In this document: in pieces, positions 1-8,910 of the stretch | How positions within the stretch are numbered: position 1 is the stretch's first letter | Layout of the letters: every line of letters begins with the position of its first letter | Source: an uncultured Bacilli bacterium | GTDB lineage: Bacteria; Bacillota_I; Bacilli_A; RF39; UBA660 | DNA length: 64,000 nt | Direction of reading: 5' to 3' | Assembly: GCA_934130165.1 (NCBI GenBank) | Contig: CAKOXO010000001.1 | Location: forward strand, 248,001 to 312,000 | The notes under the pieces: generated by a model | Told to the model about the DNA's origin: nothing | The model's database searches: none | Seen by the model: the letters and a program-made list of their open reading frames with translations, nothing else | Position numbers and translations under genes: made by a program

Positions 1-1
1 G

Positions 2-2071
2 AATTTTGCTTGCCCATATTGTGAATTTTCACTACCAGAAATAGAACCAAGACTATTTAGTTTTAATGCACCATTTGGTGCCTGCCCTGAATGTAAAGGC
101 TTAGGCATAAAGTTAAGTATAGATGAAAACTTAGTTATTCCAGATAAGGGCTTAAGTATAAATGATGGATGTATAAGAACACTTAGTGATGATCAAGAAG
201 GAATTTATTATAAAAAGCTAGAATGTGTTTGTAAACACTATAAAATAGATATGGACAAACCATTTAAAAAATTAACCCAAAAACAGCGGGATATAATATT
301 ATATGGTTCGCCTGATATTATTAAGTTTAATTATAAAACTAAAAGTGGTAACATAATAAATAATAGGGATTTCTATGAAGGAATTATAAATAATCTAGAA
401 AGAAGGTACATGGAAACTAGTAGTACTTGGATAAGAGAATGGTTAGAAAACTATATGATAGAACATACTTGTGATTGTTGCCATGGAGCCAGACTACAAG
501 ATTCTGTTTTAGCTGTTAAAATAAATAACAAAAGTATTTATGAAGTTACTTGTATGAGTATAAAAGAATTAGTAGAATTCTTTAAAGATTTAAAACTTTC
601 AGAAGAAAAAATGAAAATAGCTGCTTTAGTAATAAAGGAAATAAGGTCAAGGCTAGAATTTTTAAAAAACGTTGGATTAGAATATTTAACCCTAGCAAGA
701 AGTGCTGCTACACTTTCAGGAGGAGAAGCCCAAAGAATTAGACTTGCTACTCAAATAGGTTCAAAATTAACGGGTGTTTTATATGTTTTAGATGAACCAA
801 GTATTGGCCTACATCAAAGAGATAATGAAAGATTAATTAATTCTCTTTTAGAAATGAGGGACTTAGGAAATACCTTAATTGTTGTAGAACATGATACTGA
901 TACTATGTTAGCAGCTGATATGTTGGTTGATATAGGCCCGGGAGCTGGGGATCAAGGTGGTCTTGTAATGGCTCAAGGGAGTCCAGAGGAAGTAATGAAA
1001 AGTGATAAAAGTATTACTGGAAAGTATTTAAGTGGGAAGTTAAAAATAGATGTTCCTAAAACAAGAAGAAAAGGTAATAAAAAATATATTACAATATTAG
1101 GGGCAGAAGAAAATAATTTAAAAAATATAGATGTAAAAATTCCACTTGGAACATTTACTTGCATAACAGGTGTATCAGGAAGTGGCAAATCAACTTTAAT
1201 TAATGAGATATTATGTAAAAAAATTAGTCAAAAACTATATAAATCAAAAGTAATACCAGGTAAACATAAAAAAATAAATGGATTAGATAATATAGATAAA
1301 ATTGTTGATATTTCACAATCACCAATTGGAAGAACCCCTCGAAGTAATCCGGCTACTTATACAGGTGTATTTGATGATATAAGAACGCTTTTTACAACAA
1401 CTAAAGAAGCAAAAATTTATGGATATGAAAAAAATAGATTTTCTTTTAATGTAAAAGGTGGAAGATGTGAGGCTTGTCGTGGAGATGGTGTGAAAAAAAT
1501 AGAGATGCATTTCTTACCAGATGTATACGTTGATTGTGAAGTCTGCCATGGAACTCGTTATAATAGGGAAACATTAAAAATAAAATATAAGGGAAAAAAT
1601 ATTGCTGATGTATTAGACATGAGAGTCTCAGAAGCATTAGAATTCTTTGAAAACGTTCCAAAAATAAAGAAAAAATTAAAAGTATTGGAAGATGTTGGAC
1701 TTGGTTATATAAAATTAGGACAAAGTGCTCCAACTTTATCAGGAGGAGAAGCTGAAAGAGTAAAACTTGCTAAAGAATTACAAAAGAAAGCAACAGGAAA
1801 AACATTATTTGTACTTGATGAACCAACTACTGGATTACACACAGATGATATTAAGCGCTTACTTGCAATTTTACAAAAAATAGTAGATAATGGTGATACA
1901 GTACTAGTAATAGAGCATAATTTAGATGTAATTAAAGTAGCTGATTATATTATAGATTTAGGTCCTGAAGGTGGAGATAATGGTGGAGAAATTGTAGCTT
2001 TAGGTACTCCAGAAGATATAAGTAAAAATAAAAATTCATATACAGGACAATTTTTGAAGAAATTTTTATAG
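2..2071 (+). CDS. uvrA: UvrABC system protein A, 5'-truncated by the window edge
   Basis: Damage-recognition ATPase of nucleotide excision repair; works as a dimer with UvrB in the cytoplasm. The frame is open from base 2, so the N-terminal third (first Walker A) lies outside; 689 residues remain of roughly 940. Visible are zinc-binding Cys pairs (CPYC and CPEC near the start), the first ABC signature LSGGEAQRI with Walker B DEPSIGLHQ, the second Walker A GVSGSGKST, the second zinc module (CEAC...CEVCHGTRYN), and the second signature LSGGEAERV with DEPTTGLHTDD. An internal ATG at 251 is not the real start, since UvrA homology continues upstream of it. It is followed 10 bases later by the holin-like gene, so the two are probably cotranscribed. 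Identification is secure. Confidence 0.97.
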   Translation, partial: NFACPYCEFSLPEIEPRLFSFNAPFGACPECKGLGIKLSIDENLVIPDKGLSINDGCIRTLSDDQEGIYYKKLECVCKHYKIDMDKPFKKLTQKQRDIILYGSPDIIKFNYKTKSGNIINNRDFYEGIINNLERRYMETSSTWIREWLENYMIEHTCDCCHGARLQDSVLAVKINNKSIYEVTCMSIKELVEFFKDLKLSEEKMKIAALVIKEIRSRLEFLKNVGLEYLTLARSAATLSGGEAQRIRLATQIGSKLTGVLYVLDEPSIGLHQRDNERLINSLLEMRDLGNTLIVVEHDTDTMLAADMLVDIGPGAGDQGGLVMAQGSPEEVMKSDKSITGKYLSGKLKIDVPKTRRKGNKKYITILGAEENNLKNIDVKIPLGTFTCITGVSGSGKSTLINEILCKKISQKLYKSKVIPGKHKKINGLDNIDKIVDISQSPIGRTPRSNPATYTGVFDDIRTLFTTTKEAKIYGYEKNRFSFNVKGGRCEACRGDGVKKIEMHFLPDVYVDCEVCHGTRYNRETLKIKYKGKNIADVLDMRVSEALEFFENVPKIKKKLKVLEDVGLGYIKLGQSAPTLSGGEAERVKLAKELQKKATGKTLFVLDEPTTGLHTDDIKRLLAILQKIVDNGDTVLVIEHNLDVIKVADYIIDLGPEGGDNGGEIVALGTPEDISKNKNSYTGQFLKKFL

Positions 2072-2081
2072 AGGTGATAGA

Positions 2082-2510
2082 ATGCAACTAGTTAAGGACG
2101 GCAGAAGTATCATAAGTGGTTTTATTGAGTGGATACTATATGTATTAGGGTATACTGTAGTTTTTATAGTATTAACTAGTTTCTTTCACAGTATTTATAT
2201 AGATACTAATCATAACTATATATATTCATTTTTAATAGTATTTATAGTCTCAATTTTAAATAAGACAATTAAACCAATACTTATTACTTTAACAATACCA
2301 ATAACTGGTTTAACTTTAGGATTATTTTATCCTTTTATAAATTTATTTATATTAAAAATAGTAGATTGGATGTTAGGTAGTCATTTTCGACTAAATAATA
2401 TTTGGATAGCTTTATTAGTTGCAATTCTACTTTCTATTATTAACTTTATCATAGGAGAAATATTAATAAAACCAATAATAAAAGGGGTTAAGAAAATATG
2501 GAAAAAATAG
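2082..2510 (+). CDS. Small four-TM membrane protein, phage holin superfamily IV-like (YvlD type)
   Basis: A 142-residue, almost wholly hydrophobic protein with about four membrane segments (roughly residues 15-35, 45-65, 70-95 and 105-130). The central pattern NKTIKPILITLTIPITGL followed by GLFYPFINLFIL matches the family named for mycobacterial holins and B. subtilis YvlD. Despite the name, chromosomal copies are ordinary membrane proteins of unclear role; no lysin or phage gene is nearby. A GAGGTGAT ribosome binding site lies three bases before the ATG. Its end overlaps the start of lgt by 13 bases, so the two are translationally coupled. Function is unknown; a link to envelope lipid or lipoprotein handling is inferred from lgt only. 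Confidence 0.8.
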   Translation: MQLVKDGRSIISGFIEWILYVLGYTVVFIVLTSFFHSIYIDTNHNYIYSFLIVFIVSILNKTIKPILITLTIPITGLTLGLFYPFINLFILKIVDWMLGSHFRLNNIWIALLVAILLSIINFIIGEILIKPIIKGVKKIWKK

Positions 2511-3340
2511 CATTTAGTTTTGGAGTTATAAAGATATACTGGTATTCAATATTTATATTTATAGCAATTTTAGCCGCATATTTTATTATTTCAAAAGAAG
2601 CAAAGAAAAAAGGAATAGATAAAGAATTTATAACCAATTTAACTTTTTATGTAGTAGTTTTTGGAATAATAGGTGCTAGAATATATTATTGTTTATTTAA
2701 TTTAGATTATTATTTATCTAATCCACTAGAAATATTAAAAATATGGAATGGTGGTTTAGCAATTCATGGAGGAATTTTATTTGGAGGAATATTTACTATT
2801 ATATATATAAAAAAGCATCATTTAGAATTGTTAAAAACATTAGATATTATAGTAGTAGGAGTAATATTAGCTCAGGCTATTGGTAGATGGGGTAACTTCT
2901 TTAATAGTGAAGCGTATGGAGGAATAACTACCCTAAAGGCATTACAGAATATGCATATACCATCATTTATAATTAATGGCATGTATATATCAGGAAAATA
3001 TAGACAACCAACATTTTTATATGAGTCAGTTTGGAATTTAATAGGATTTATTGTTTTATTAATTTTTAGAAGAAGAGAGTATACTAAAGTAGGACAAACG
3101 ACAGGATTATATTTTATGTGGTATTCTGTAGGCAGATTTATTATAGAAAGTATGAGAAGTGATAGCTTGATGCTTGGTTCATTTAAAATTGCTCAAACTA
3201 TGTCCGTATTGTTATTTATATTAGGAATATTTTTATTTATCTACTATAAATTAATAAAAAAAGAATCAAGATTTGAACATTTATATAAAGATGATAAGAA
3301 AATAGAAAAGGAAAAACAACCATTATTTATAAAACAATAA
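2498..3340 (+). CDS. lgt: Prolipoprotein diacylglyceryl transferase
   Basis: Transfers diacylglycerol from phosphatidylglycerol to the lipobox cysteine of prelipoproteins, at the membrane. The 280-residue length is normal. Seven or so membrane segments are seen, with the conserved HGGI (about residue 90) and the signature IGRWGNFFNSEAYG (about residues 127-140), plus a GRFIIESMRSD motif near residue 210 that matches the conserved Arg/Glu loop. Substrates exist in the window: the lipobox proteins at 15407 and 47271. It is coupled to the upstream membrane gene by overlap and followed by a hairpin terminator. In B. subtilis lgt lies next to hprK and upstream of yvcJK; neither hprK nor rapZ/yvcJ is present here. 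Confidence 0.96.
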   Translation: MEKIAFSFGVIKIYWYSIFIFIAILAAYFIISKEAKKKGIDKEFITNLTFYVVVFGIIGARIYYCLFNLDYYLSNPLEILKIWNGGLAIHGGILFGGIFTIIYIKKHHLELLKTLDIIVVGVILAQAIGRWGNFFNSEAYGGITTLKALQNMHIPSFIINGMYISGKYRQPTFLYESVWNLIGFIVLLIFRRREYTKVGQTTGLYFMWYSVGRFIIESMRSDSLMLGSFKIAQTMSVLLFILGIFLFIYYKLIKKESRFEHLYKDDKKIEKEKQPLFIKQ

Positions 3341-3358
3341 AAAATAGGCTATGATTAC

Positions 3359-3384
3359 AAAAGGATTTTTATCCTTTTTATTTT
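3359..3384 (+). terminator. Rho-independent terminator after lgt
   Basis: Inverted repeat AAAAGGAT / ATCCTTTT with a TTTT loop, followed by a T-rich tract. It closes the uvrA-holin-like-lgt unit. Confidence 0.8.
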
Positions 3385-3433
3385 GTAAAAAATATCCTAA
3401 ACTATTTTTGTCGTTTTTTTTAAACTTTTAATG

Positions 3434-3439
3434 TATAAT
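3434..3439 (+). promoter_or_regulatory. -10 element (TATAAT) upstream of yvcK
   Basis: Consensus TATAAT 17 bases before the chosen yvcK ATG, just upstream of the GGGTGAT ribosome binding site. No convincing -35 at standard spacing; TTGTCG at 3408 is 20 bases away. Confidence 0.5.
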
Positions 3440-3456
3440 TATAGTGGGTGATAAAA

Positions 3457-4410
3457 ATGCATAAAAAAGTAGTAGTTCTTGGTGGAGGAACGGGAATGTC
3501 TTATTTGCTTAAGGGATTAAAAGAATTTCCATTAGATATAACAGCAGTTATAACAGTATCAGATAACGGAAGATCAACAGGAAAATTAAGAAAGGAATTT
3601 AATACTCCTGCAGTTGGGGATATAAGAAAAGTAATTACTAATTTATCTGGGATTGATGATCCGATAAAGAAAATGATGGAATATAGATTTAACACATCAA
3701 GTGATTTGAATGGTCATGCAGTTGGGAATCTAATTTTAACATCTATGTTAGAAATAACTGGTTCACTAAAGGAATCAATTAAATGTCTTTCTAAACTACT
3801 GGATGTAAAGCAAAATGTATTACCGATTTCAGAAGACTCAAATTTAGTTTTGATGGGAAAAGACACTAAAGGCAATATTATTGAAGGAGAAGCCCAAATT
3901 ACAGAAGCACATCGCAAATTTGAAAAAATATATTATAAAGATGAACCAAAGGTATTGGACGAGGTTTTAGATGCTATTACAGAAGCTGATTTAATAATTT
4001 TTAGTATGGGAAGTTTATATACAAGTATTTTACCTAATATTATTTGTAGTGAGGTAAAAGAAGCACTAAATAAAACTAAAGCACCAATTATGTATTTGTG
4101 TAATGTAGTAACACAACCAGGGGAAACTGATAATTATACGGTTGGAGATCATATAGAACTATTGAATAAGTATTTAGACTTTAAAAAGATAGACGTAGTT
4201 ATTGCAAGTAATACAAGAATAGATAAAAAGATTGCTAAAAAATATGAAACAGAAGAGCAAAAAGATCCAGTAAAAATAGACTATGGAAAATTAAATAAAA
4301 TAGGTGTTGAATTAATAGAAGATGATTTAATTACAATAGAGGATAATATGTTAAGGCACAACAGTATGAAATTAAGTTCTTTAATATTTTCTTACCTAAT
4401 GAGGGATTAA
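3457..4410 (+). CDS. yvcK: YvcK/CofD-like gluconeogenesis factor
   Basis: Cytoplasmic UDP-sugar-binding protein needed for growth on gluconeogenic carbon and for normal cell wall synthesis in Bacillus. The nucleotide-binding start VVVLGGGTGMSYLLKGL, followed by TVSDNGRSTGKLR, PAVGDIRKV and GHAVGNL, is diagnostic. The chosen start gives 317 residues: this ATG sits behind GGGTGAT, whereas the upstream in-frame GTG is part of that ribosome binding site. whiA begins two bases after the stop, reproducing the conserved yvcK-whiA pair. The usual upstream partner rapZ (yvcJ) is missing here. Confidence is high for family, moderate for a wall-metabolism role in this organism. Confidence 0.95.
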   Translation: MHKKVVVLGGGTGMSYLLKGLKEFPLDITAVITVSDNGRSTGKLRKEFNTPAVGDIRKVITNLSGIDDPIKKMMEYRFNTSSDLNGHAVGNLILTSMLEITGSLKESIKCLSKLLDVKQNVLPISEDSNLVLMGKDTKGNIIEGEAQITEAHRKFEKIYYKDEPKVLDEVLDAITEADLIIFSMGSLYTSILPNIICSEVKEALNKTKAPIMYLCNVVTQPGETDNYTVGDHIELLNKYLDFKKIDVVIASNTRIDKKIAKKYETEEQKDPVKIDYGKLNKIGVELIEDDLITIEDNMLRHNSMKLSSLIFSYLMRD

Positions 4411-4411
4411 T

Positions 4412-5341
4412 ATGTCATATACAACAAAAATTAAAAATGAAATTGTTACAATTGAAGAATCAAAATCTGAACTTATCGCTTTATTATCTGCGTTTATAAG
4501 AAACAATGGATACTTGGAAGATGGAGCTTTATTTTTAACTACAGAAAATGATAATACAAAAAATAAAATAATAAATAGCTTTAAAAGGCTTTATGAAGTT
4601 GATGCTTTAGTTGAGGTAAAAAATAACCTAAATTTTAGTAAAAAAGATTTATTTTTAATTAAACTAAATAAAAATGTGGATTTTATATTAAAAGATATAG
4701 GTTTCATTGATTCTGATAATAACTATTTAGAAACTCCACCCGAATATATAACAGGTGCCAACGAAGAAATTAGAGCTTATTTAAGAGGAGTATTTCTATC
4801 TCAAGGAAGTATTAATGATCCGAAGACTTCAAGATATCATATGGAACTGTTAATTACAAAACCAGGGGAAGCTGTATTTATTCAAAAACTAATTAATATA
4901 TTTGATTTAAATGCAAAAATATTAAATAGGGATAAAGGATATATGATTTATATAAAAGAAGCTGAAAAAATAAGTGATTTTATTAAAATTATAGGAGCTA
5001 ACAATGCAGTTTTATATTTTGAAAACATAAGGATCTATCACGAAGCAAAAAATCATACCAATCGCCTTAACAACTGCGAACAGGCTAATACTGATAAAAT
5101 TATAGGTGCGGCAGCAATGCAGTTAAATAATATTGAAATCTTAGAGAAAAATTTGGCTATAGAATTATTGGATGATAAAACAAGAGAAGCATTAGAGTAT
5201 AGGAAAAAATATCCAGAAACATCACTGAAGGAATTAAGTGAAATTATTTCTATTGAAACAGGCAATAAAATAACAAAATCGGGACTTAATCACAGATTTA
5301 GGAAGATAAACGAGTTAGCAAATAGATTAAAAGAAAAATAA
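4412..5341 (+). CDS. whiA: DNA-binding protein WhiA
   Basis: WhiA joins a LAGLIDADG-homing-endonuclease-like N-terminal fold to a C-terminal helix-turn-helix. In Bacillus it affects cell division and chromosome segregation; in Streptomyces it controls sporulation septation. The 309-residue protein shows the family landmarks AYLRGVFLSQGSI (about residue 120), HEAKNHTNRLNNCEQANTDK (about 208-227) and the C-terminal HTH SLKELSEIISIE...SGLNHRFRKINELA. Its ribosome binding site GAGG lies inside the yvcK stop region, so translation is likely coupled. A bidirectional hairpin follows, shared with convergent clpP. Confidence 0.96.
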   Translation: MSYTTKIKNEIVTIEESKSELIALLSAFIRNNGYLEDGALFLTTENDNTKNKIINSFKRLYEVDALVEVKNNLNFSKKDLFLIKLNKNVDFILKDIGFIDSDNNYLETPPEYITGANEEIRAYLRGVFLSQGSINDPKTSRYHMELLITKPGEAVFIQKLINIFDLNAKILNRDKGYMIYIKEAEKISDFIKIIGANNAVLYFENIRIYHEAKNHTNRLNNCEQANTDKIIGAAAMQLNNIEILEKNLAIELLDDKTREALEYRKKYPETSLKELSEIISIETGNKITKSGLNHRFRKINELANRLKEK

Positions 5342-5347
5342 AAGTCT

Positions 5348-5385
5348 AAAAAAATGTAATCATAAATAATAGATTACATTTTTTA
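5348..5385. terminator. Bidirectional terminator between whiA and clpP
   Basis: Long perfect inverted repeat (AAAAAATGTAATC / GATTACATTTTTT) with a ten-base AT loop. An A-run on one side and T-run on the other allow it to stop both convergent transcripts. Confidence 0.9.
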
Positions 5386-5389
5386 TTTA

Positions 5390-5971
5390 TTAATTTTTAT
5401 TTTCTATAATTTTATCAATTAATCCATATTTCAAGGCTTCATCACTTTCCATAAAGTTATCTCTTTCAGTATCTCTTGAAATTATTTCTATATCCTGACC
5501 AGTGTTTTTTGAAAGAATTTTATTTAATTTATCACGTGATTTCAAAATCCTTTCAGCTGCAATCTTTATTTCAGTAGCTTGACCTTGTGCTCCACCAAGA
5601 GGTTGATGAATCATTATTTCGGAATTAGGAAGAGAATATCTTTTACCCTTTGCACCACAAGATAGTAGAAAAGCCCCCATAGAAGCAGCCATACCTATAC
5701 AAATTGTTGATACATCACTTTTTACAAAATTCATTGTATCATATATAGCCATTCCGGCAGTTATAGATCCTCCAGGAGAATTTATATATATAGAAATATC
5801 TTCATTATTTAGTGAGTCTAAATATAATAATTCAGCAACAATAGTATTTGCTAAATTATCATCAATTTCTCCAGAAAGTAAAATTATTCTCTCTTTTAGT
5901 AATTTTGAAAATATATCATAACTTCGTTCACCATTAATTTCTTTTTCCACAATAACTGGAACTAAACTCAT
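5390..5971 (-). CDS. clpP: ATP-dependent Clp protease proteolytic subunit
   Basis: Serine peptidase that forms the tetradecameric chamber used by ClpX/ClpC for regulated protein turnover. With the start chosen it has 193 residues, the usual size. The catalytic triad is visible as Ser97 (GMAASMGAF), His122 (IMIHQPLGG) and Asp171 (SRDTERDNFM); INSPGGSITAG marks the oxyanion/handle region. The ATG is preferred over an upstream in-frame GTG because that GTG belongs to the AGGTGAT ribosome binding site. It is transcribed alone, convergent with whiA and divergent from the uridine kinase-like gene. No complete CtsR direct repeat or CIRCE is seen upstream. Confidence 0.97.
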   Translation of the reverse strand: MSLVPVIVEKEINGERSYDIFSKLLKERIILLSGEIDDNLANTIVAELLYLDSLNNEDISIYINSPGGSITAGMAIYDTMNFVKSDVSTICIGMAASMGAFLLSCGAKGKRYSLPNSEIMIHQPLGGAQGQATEIKIAAERILKSRDKLNKILSKNTGQDIEIISRDTERDNFMESDEALKYGLIDKIIENKN

Positions 5972-6009
5972 AAATATCACCTGTTAATATTTTATTTACA
6001 AAATAAGCA

Positions 6010-6046
6010 ATTATACATTTTCTAATTCGTCAAAATATGCTATAAT
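6010..6046. promoter_or_regulatory. Divergent -10 elements between clpP and the uridine kinase-like gene
   Basis: On the plus strand, extended -10 TGCTATAAT (6038-6046) serves the kinase gene. On the minus strand a consensus TATAAT covers 6015 to 6010 and could serve clpP. No good -35 is present for either at 17 bases. Confidence 0.5.
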
Positions 6047-6073
6047 GTTTTATAAGATAAAAAGGGTGATAAT

Positions 6074-7726
6074 ATGGATGAAACAATTAAAGTTGTGATT
6101 AATGATAAGGATTACGTTTTTTTTAAGGGAATATCATTAGAAGAAGTTGCAAAAACATTTCAAAATACTTGCAAATATCCAATTATTTTAGCAAAGGTAA
6201 ATAATAGTATAAGAGAACTTAATTACCAATTAACTAAAAACTGTGAAATAAAATTTTTAGATTTAACTTCTAGAGAAGGAAATAGAACACACATTAGTGG
6301 TTTAACTTTTATCGCTGTTTATGCAGTAAAATCTTTATATGGTAGAAATGCTGATATAATTATTCAACATTCTCTAGATAAAGGAATTTATATAGAAACT
6401 AATTTTGATTTAAATGAGGAGAAAGTTGAACAAATCAAAGAGGAAATGAAAAAAATTATTTCAAGTGATTTAGATATAACAAAATTAACAATTGATAGAT
6501 TAGAAGCTCAAAAATACTTTAAAACTATTAATGATTTACCAAAAGCTGGAGTAATGAAATATAATACTAATAACTATATAACTTTATATAGATTAGGAAA
6601 TTTATATAATTATTTTTATAATGTAATGCCAACTTCTACCGGAAAGTTAAAAGATTTTGACCTAACTTATATAAAAGATAATGGATTTATTTTAAGATTT
6701 CCTACTACTTATATTTCAGATCATATAAAAGAATACCAACATCATCCTCATATGTTTGATGTATTTAAAGAATATAGAGAATGGGCAAAAATTATGAAAA
6801 TAGAAAACTCTGTTGATTTAAATACAGTTGTATCAAGTGGTACTATAAATGATTTAATTAGAATAGATGAAACCTTACAAAGTAATAAACTATTAAATAT
6901 AGCTAAAACAATAAATGAAGATAAAAATGTTAGATTAGTACTAATGGCTGGACCTTCATCATCAGGTAAAACAACAACATCTAAAAAACTATCTATGTAT
7001 TTAAGAAGTTTTGGATTAAAGATTAGAACTATCTCAATGGATGATTATTTCTTGGATAAGGACGAAACACCAATAGGTGAAGATGGTAAGCCGGACTATG
7101 AATGTTTAGAGGCAGTGGATTTAAAACTTTTTGATGATCATATAGAAAAACTACTTAGAGGAGAAGAAGTTAAATTACCAACATATAACTTTATATTAGG
7201 AATTAAAGAATTCAAAGAAACTGCAAAATTAGATAGAAATGAAATATTGGTAATAGAGGGTATACATGGTTTGGATACAAATATTTTAACTAATATTCCT
7301 AGAGAAAATAAATTTAAGATTTATTTATCTCCACTAACAGAGATTAATATGGATAATCATAACCGTGTTTCTACTAGTGATAATAGACTATTAAGAAGAA
7401 TAATTAGAGATAATAGAACAAGAGGTTATGGTGTTGAAAAAACTTTAGAATCTTGGTCAAATGTAAGAGGTGGAGAGGAAAAATATGTATTCCCATATCA
7501 GGATGATTCCGATGCTACATTCAATACAGCCTTGATATATGAAATAGGAGTATTAAAAACTTATGTAGAACCATTATTATATTCTGTTGATAGTGATTCA
7601 GAATATTATGAGGAAGCTAAAAGATTAATTGATTTTTTAAGATTATTCTTGCCAATACCTAGTGATGCTGTTCCACAGGATTCAATATTAAGGGAATTTA
7701 TTGGTGGTAGTTGTTTCCACGCATAA
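6074..7726 (+). CDS. TGS-domain nucleoside (uridine) kinase family protein
   Basis: Predicted cytoplasmic kinase of the phosphoribulokinase/uridine kinase superfamily. The first ~65 residues resemble a TGS domain, the middle ~70-270 resembles the threonyl-tRNA synthetase second additional domain seen in this family, and the kinase starts at about 285 with Walker A GPSSSGKTT (Lys299). The Asp-Asp motif SMDDYF follows, then a DNRLLRRIIRDNRTRG lid-like segment. At 550 residues it has the usual length of this two-part family. Ribosome binding site GGGTGAT, three bases before ATG. It is monocistronic, ending in a hairpin. Nucleoside phosphorylation is likely, but the true substrate of these TGS-fused proteins is uncertain; the N-terminal half suggests RNA binding or regulation. 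Confidence 0.85.
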   Translation: MDETIKVVINDKDYVFFKGISLEEVAKTFQNTCKYPIILAKVNNSIRELNYQLTKNCEIKFLDLTSREGNRTHISGLTFIAVYAVKSLYGRNADIIIQHSLDKGIYIETNFDLNEEKVEQIKEEMKKIISSDLDITKLTIDRLEAQKYFKTINDLPKAGVMKYNTNNYITLYRLGNLYNYFYNVMPTSTGKLKDFDLTYIKDNGFILRFPTTYISDHIKEYQHHPHMFDVFKEYREWAKIMKIENSVDLNTVVSSGTINDLIRIDETLQSNKLLNIAKTINEDKNVRLVLMAGPSSSGKTTTSKKLSMYLRSFGLKIRTISMDDYFLDKDETPIGEDGKPDYECLEAVDLKLFDDHIEKLLRGEEVKLPTYNFILGIKEFKETAKLDRNEILVIEGIHGLDTNILTNIPRENKFKIYLSPLTEINMDNHNRVSTSDNRLLRRIIRDNRTRGYGVEKTLESWSNVRGGEEKYVFPYQDDSDATFNTALIYEIGVLKTYVEPLLYSVDSDSEYYEEAKRLIDFLRLFLPIPSDAVPQDSILREFIGGSCFHA

Positions 7727-7756
7727 AAATATCCACAAAAATTGCGGATATTTTTG
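7725..7756 (+). terminator. Terminator after the uridine kinase-like gene
   Basis: AAAAATATCC / GGATATTTTT inverted repeat around an 11-base loop; the stem begins within the stop codon. Confidence 0.8.
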
Positions 7757-7798
7757 TATGGATATTTAATATTAATAATTTAAAAATATTTAAATACA

Positions 7799-7807
7799 TG
7801 ATATACT
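7799..7807 (+). promoter_or_regulatory. Extended -10 promoter upstream of gap (TGATATACT)
   Basis: TGnTATACT form. A second TATAAT at 7840-7845 lies nearer the gene and could be an alternative start site; neither has a clear -35. Confidence 0.45.
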
Positions 7808-7876
7808 AAAAATGTAAGCTTAATAAGAATAAAATAAGCTATAATAATTAAGACTATATGTAAAAGGAGAGATATA

Positions 7877-8884
7877 ATGGTTAAAGTAGCAATTAATGGT
7901 TTCGGAAGAATTGGTAGATTAGCATTTCGTCAGATGTTTGAACTTGATGGTTATGAGGTAGTAGCAATTAATGACCTAACAAGTCCAGATATGCTTGCTC
8001 ATCTATTAAAATATGATACTGCTCAAAAAAGATATGAAGGACATACAGTAGAAGCTGGGGAAGACTTTATAAGTGTTGATGGCAAAAAAATTAAAATTTA
8101 TAAAGAGGCAGATCCAAAAAATTTACCATGGGGTGAATTAGATGTTGATGTAGTAATAGAAAGTACAGGATTCTTTACATCAAAGGAAAAAGCTTCTGCT
8201 CATATTGAAGCAGGAGCAAAAAAGGTAATTATTTCAGCTCCAGCAGGAAATGATTTAAAAACTATAGTTTATGGAGTTAATGAAAATATTTTAACAAGTG
8301 AAGATAAAATTATTAGTGCTGCATCTTGTACAACAAATTGCCTAGCACCAATGGCAAACGCATTAAATAAATATGCAACAATTGAAAGTGGTATAATGAC
8401 TACAGTTCATGCTTATACTGGTGATCAAATGATTTTAGATGGACCTCATCGTAAGGGAGATCTTAGAAGAGCACGTGCAGGAGCTTCTAATATTGTTCCT
8501 AATTCAACAGGAGCAGCCAAAGCTATAGGATTAGTAATTCCTGAATTAAATGGTAAACTTATTGGTTCAGCTCAAAGAGTTCCAGTAATTACTGGATCAA
8601 CTACTATTTTAGTAGCTGTAGTTAAAGGTTCTGATATAACAGTAGAAAAGATTAATGAAGTAATGAAAAATGCAGCAAGTGAATCTTTTGGATATACAGA
8701 AGAACCTATTGTTTCAACTGATATAGTAGGAACTAGGTATGGATCAATTTTCGATGCCACTCAAACTTTAGTATCTAAAATAGATGATAATACTTATCAT
8801 GTTCAAGTAGTAGCTTGGTATGACAATGAAAATGGATACACATCACAAATGATTAGGACAGCAAAATACTTAATGCAAAAGTAA
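7877..8884 (+). CDS. gap: Glyceraldehyde-3-phosphate dehydrogenase
   Basis: Glycolytic oxidation and phosphorylation of glyceraldehyde 3-phosphate to 1,3-bisphosphoglycerate with NAD. The Rossmann motif NGFGRIGR is at residues 7-14, the catalytic Cys151 is in SAASCTTNC, and His178 is in TTVHAYTGDQ. Asp33 after the second strand favours NAD over NADP. The length of 335 is standard. RBS AAAGGAGAG. Unlike in many Firmicutes, gap is separated from pgk-tpiA by its own terminator and a 1.3 kb insertion. No cggR regulator is in view. Confidence 0.98.
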   Translation: MVKVAINGFGRIGRLAFRQMFELDGYEVVAINDLTSPDMLAHLLKYDTAQKRYEGHTVEAGEDFISVDGKKIKIYKEADPKNLPWGELDVDVVIESTGFFTSKEKASAHIEAGAKKVIISAPAGNDLKTIVYGVNENILTSEDKIISAASCTTNCLAPMANALNKYATIESGIMTTVHAYTGDQMILDGPHRKGDLRRARAGASNIVPNSTGAAKAIGLVIPELNGKLIGSAQRVPVITGSTTILVAVVKGSDITVEKINEVMKNAASESFGYTEEPIVSTDIVGTRYGSIFDATQTLVSKIDDNTYHVQVVAWYDNENGYTSQMIRTAKYLMQK

Positions 8885-8910
8885 AAAGCACTTTAAGCAG
8901 TGCTTTTTTT
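8883..8910. terminator. Bidirectional terminator between gap and the small YjcZ-like gene
   Basis: AAAAAGCACT / AGTGCTTTTT stem, six-base loop, T-runs on both strands. It touches the stop codons of both convergent genes. Confidence 0.9.

Noticed and set aside
251..253. ATG at 251 as the start of a separate 606-residue protein
   Set aside because: The frame is open upstream to base 2 and encodes recognisable UvrA sequence with zinc-finger cysteines.
2082..2510. Phage holin-like protein as a sign of a prophage
   Set aside because: It is a single chromosomal membrane protein between uvrA and lgt; no phage structural, lysis or integrase genes are near.
5981..6073. CtsR or CIRCE heat-shock operator at clpP
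   Set aside because: Only one half-site-like GTCAAA is present; no direct-repeat heptamers or CIRCE inverted repeat.
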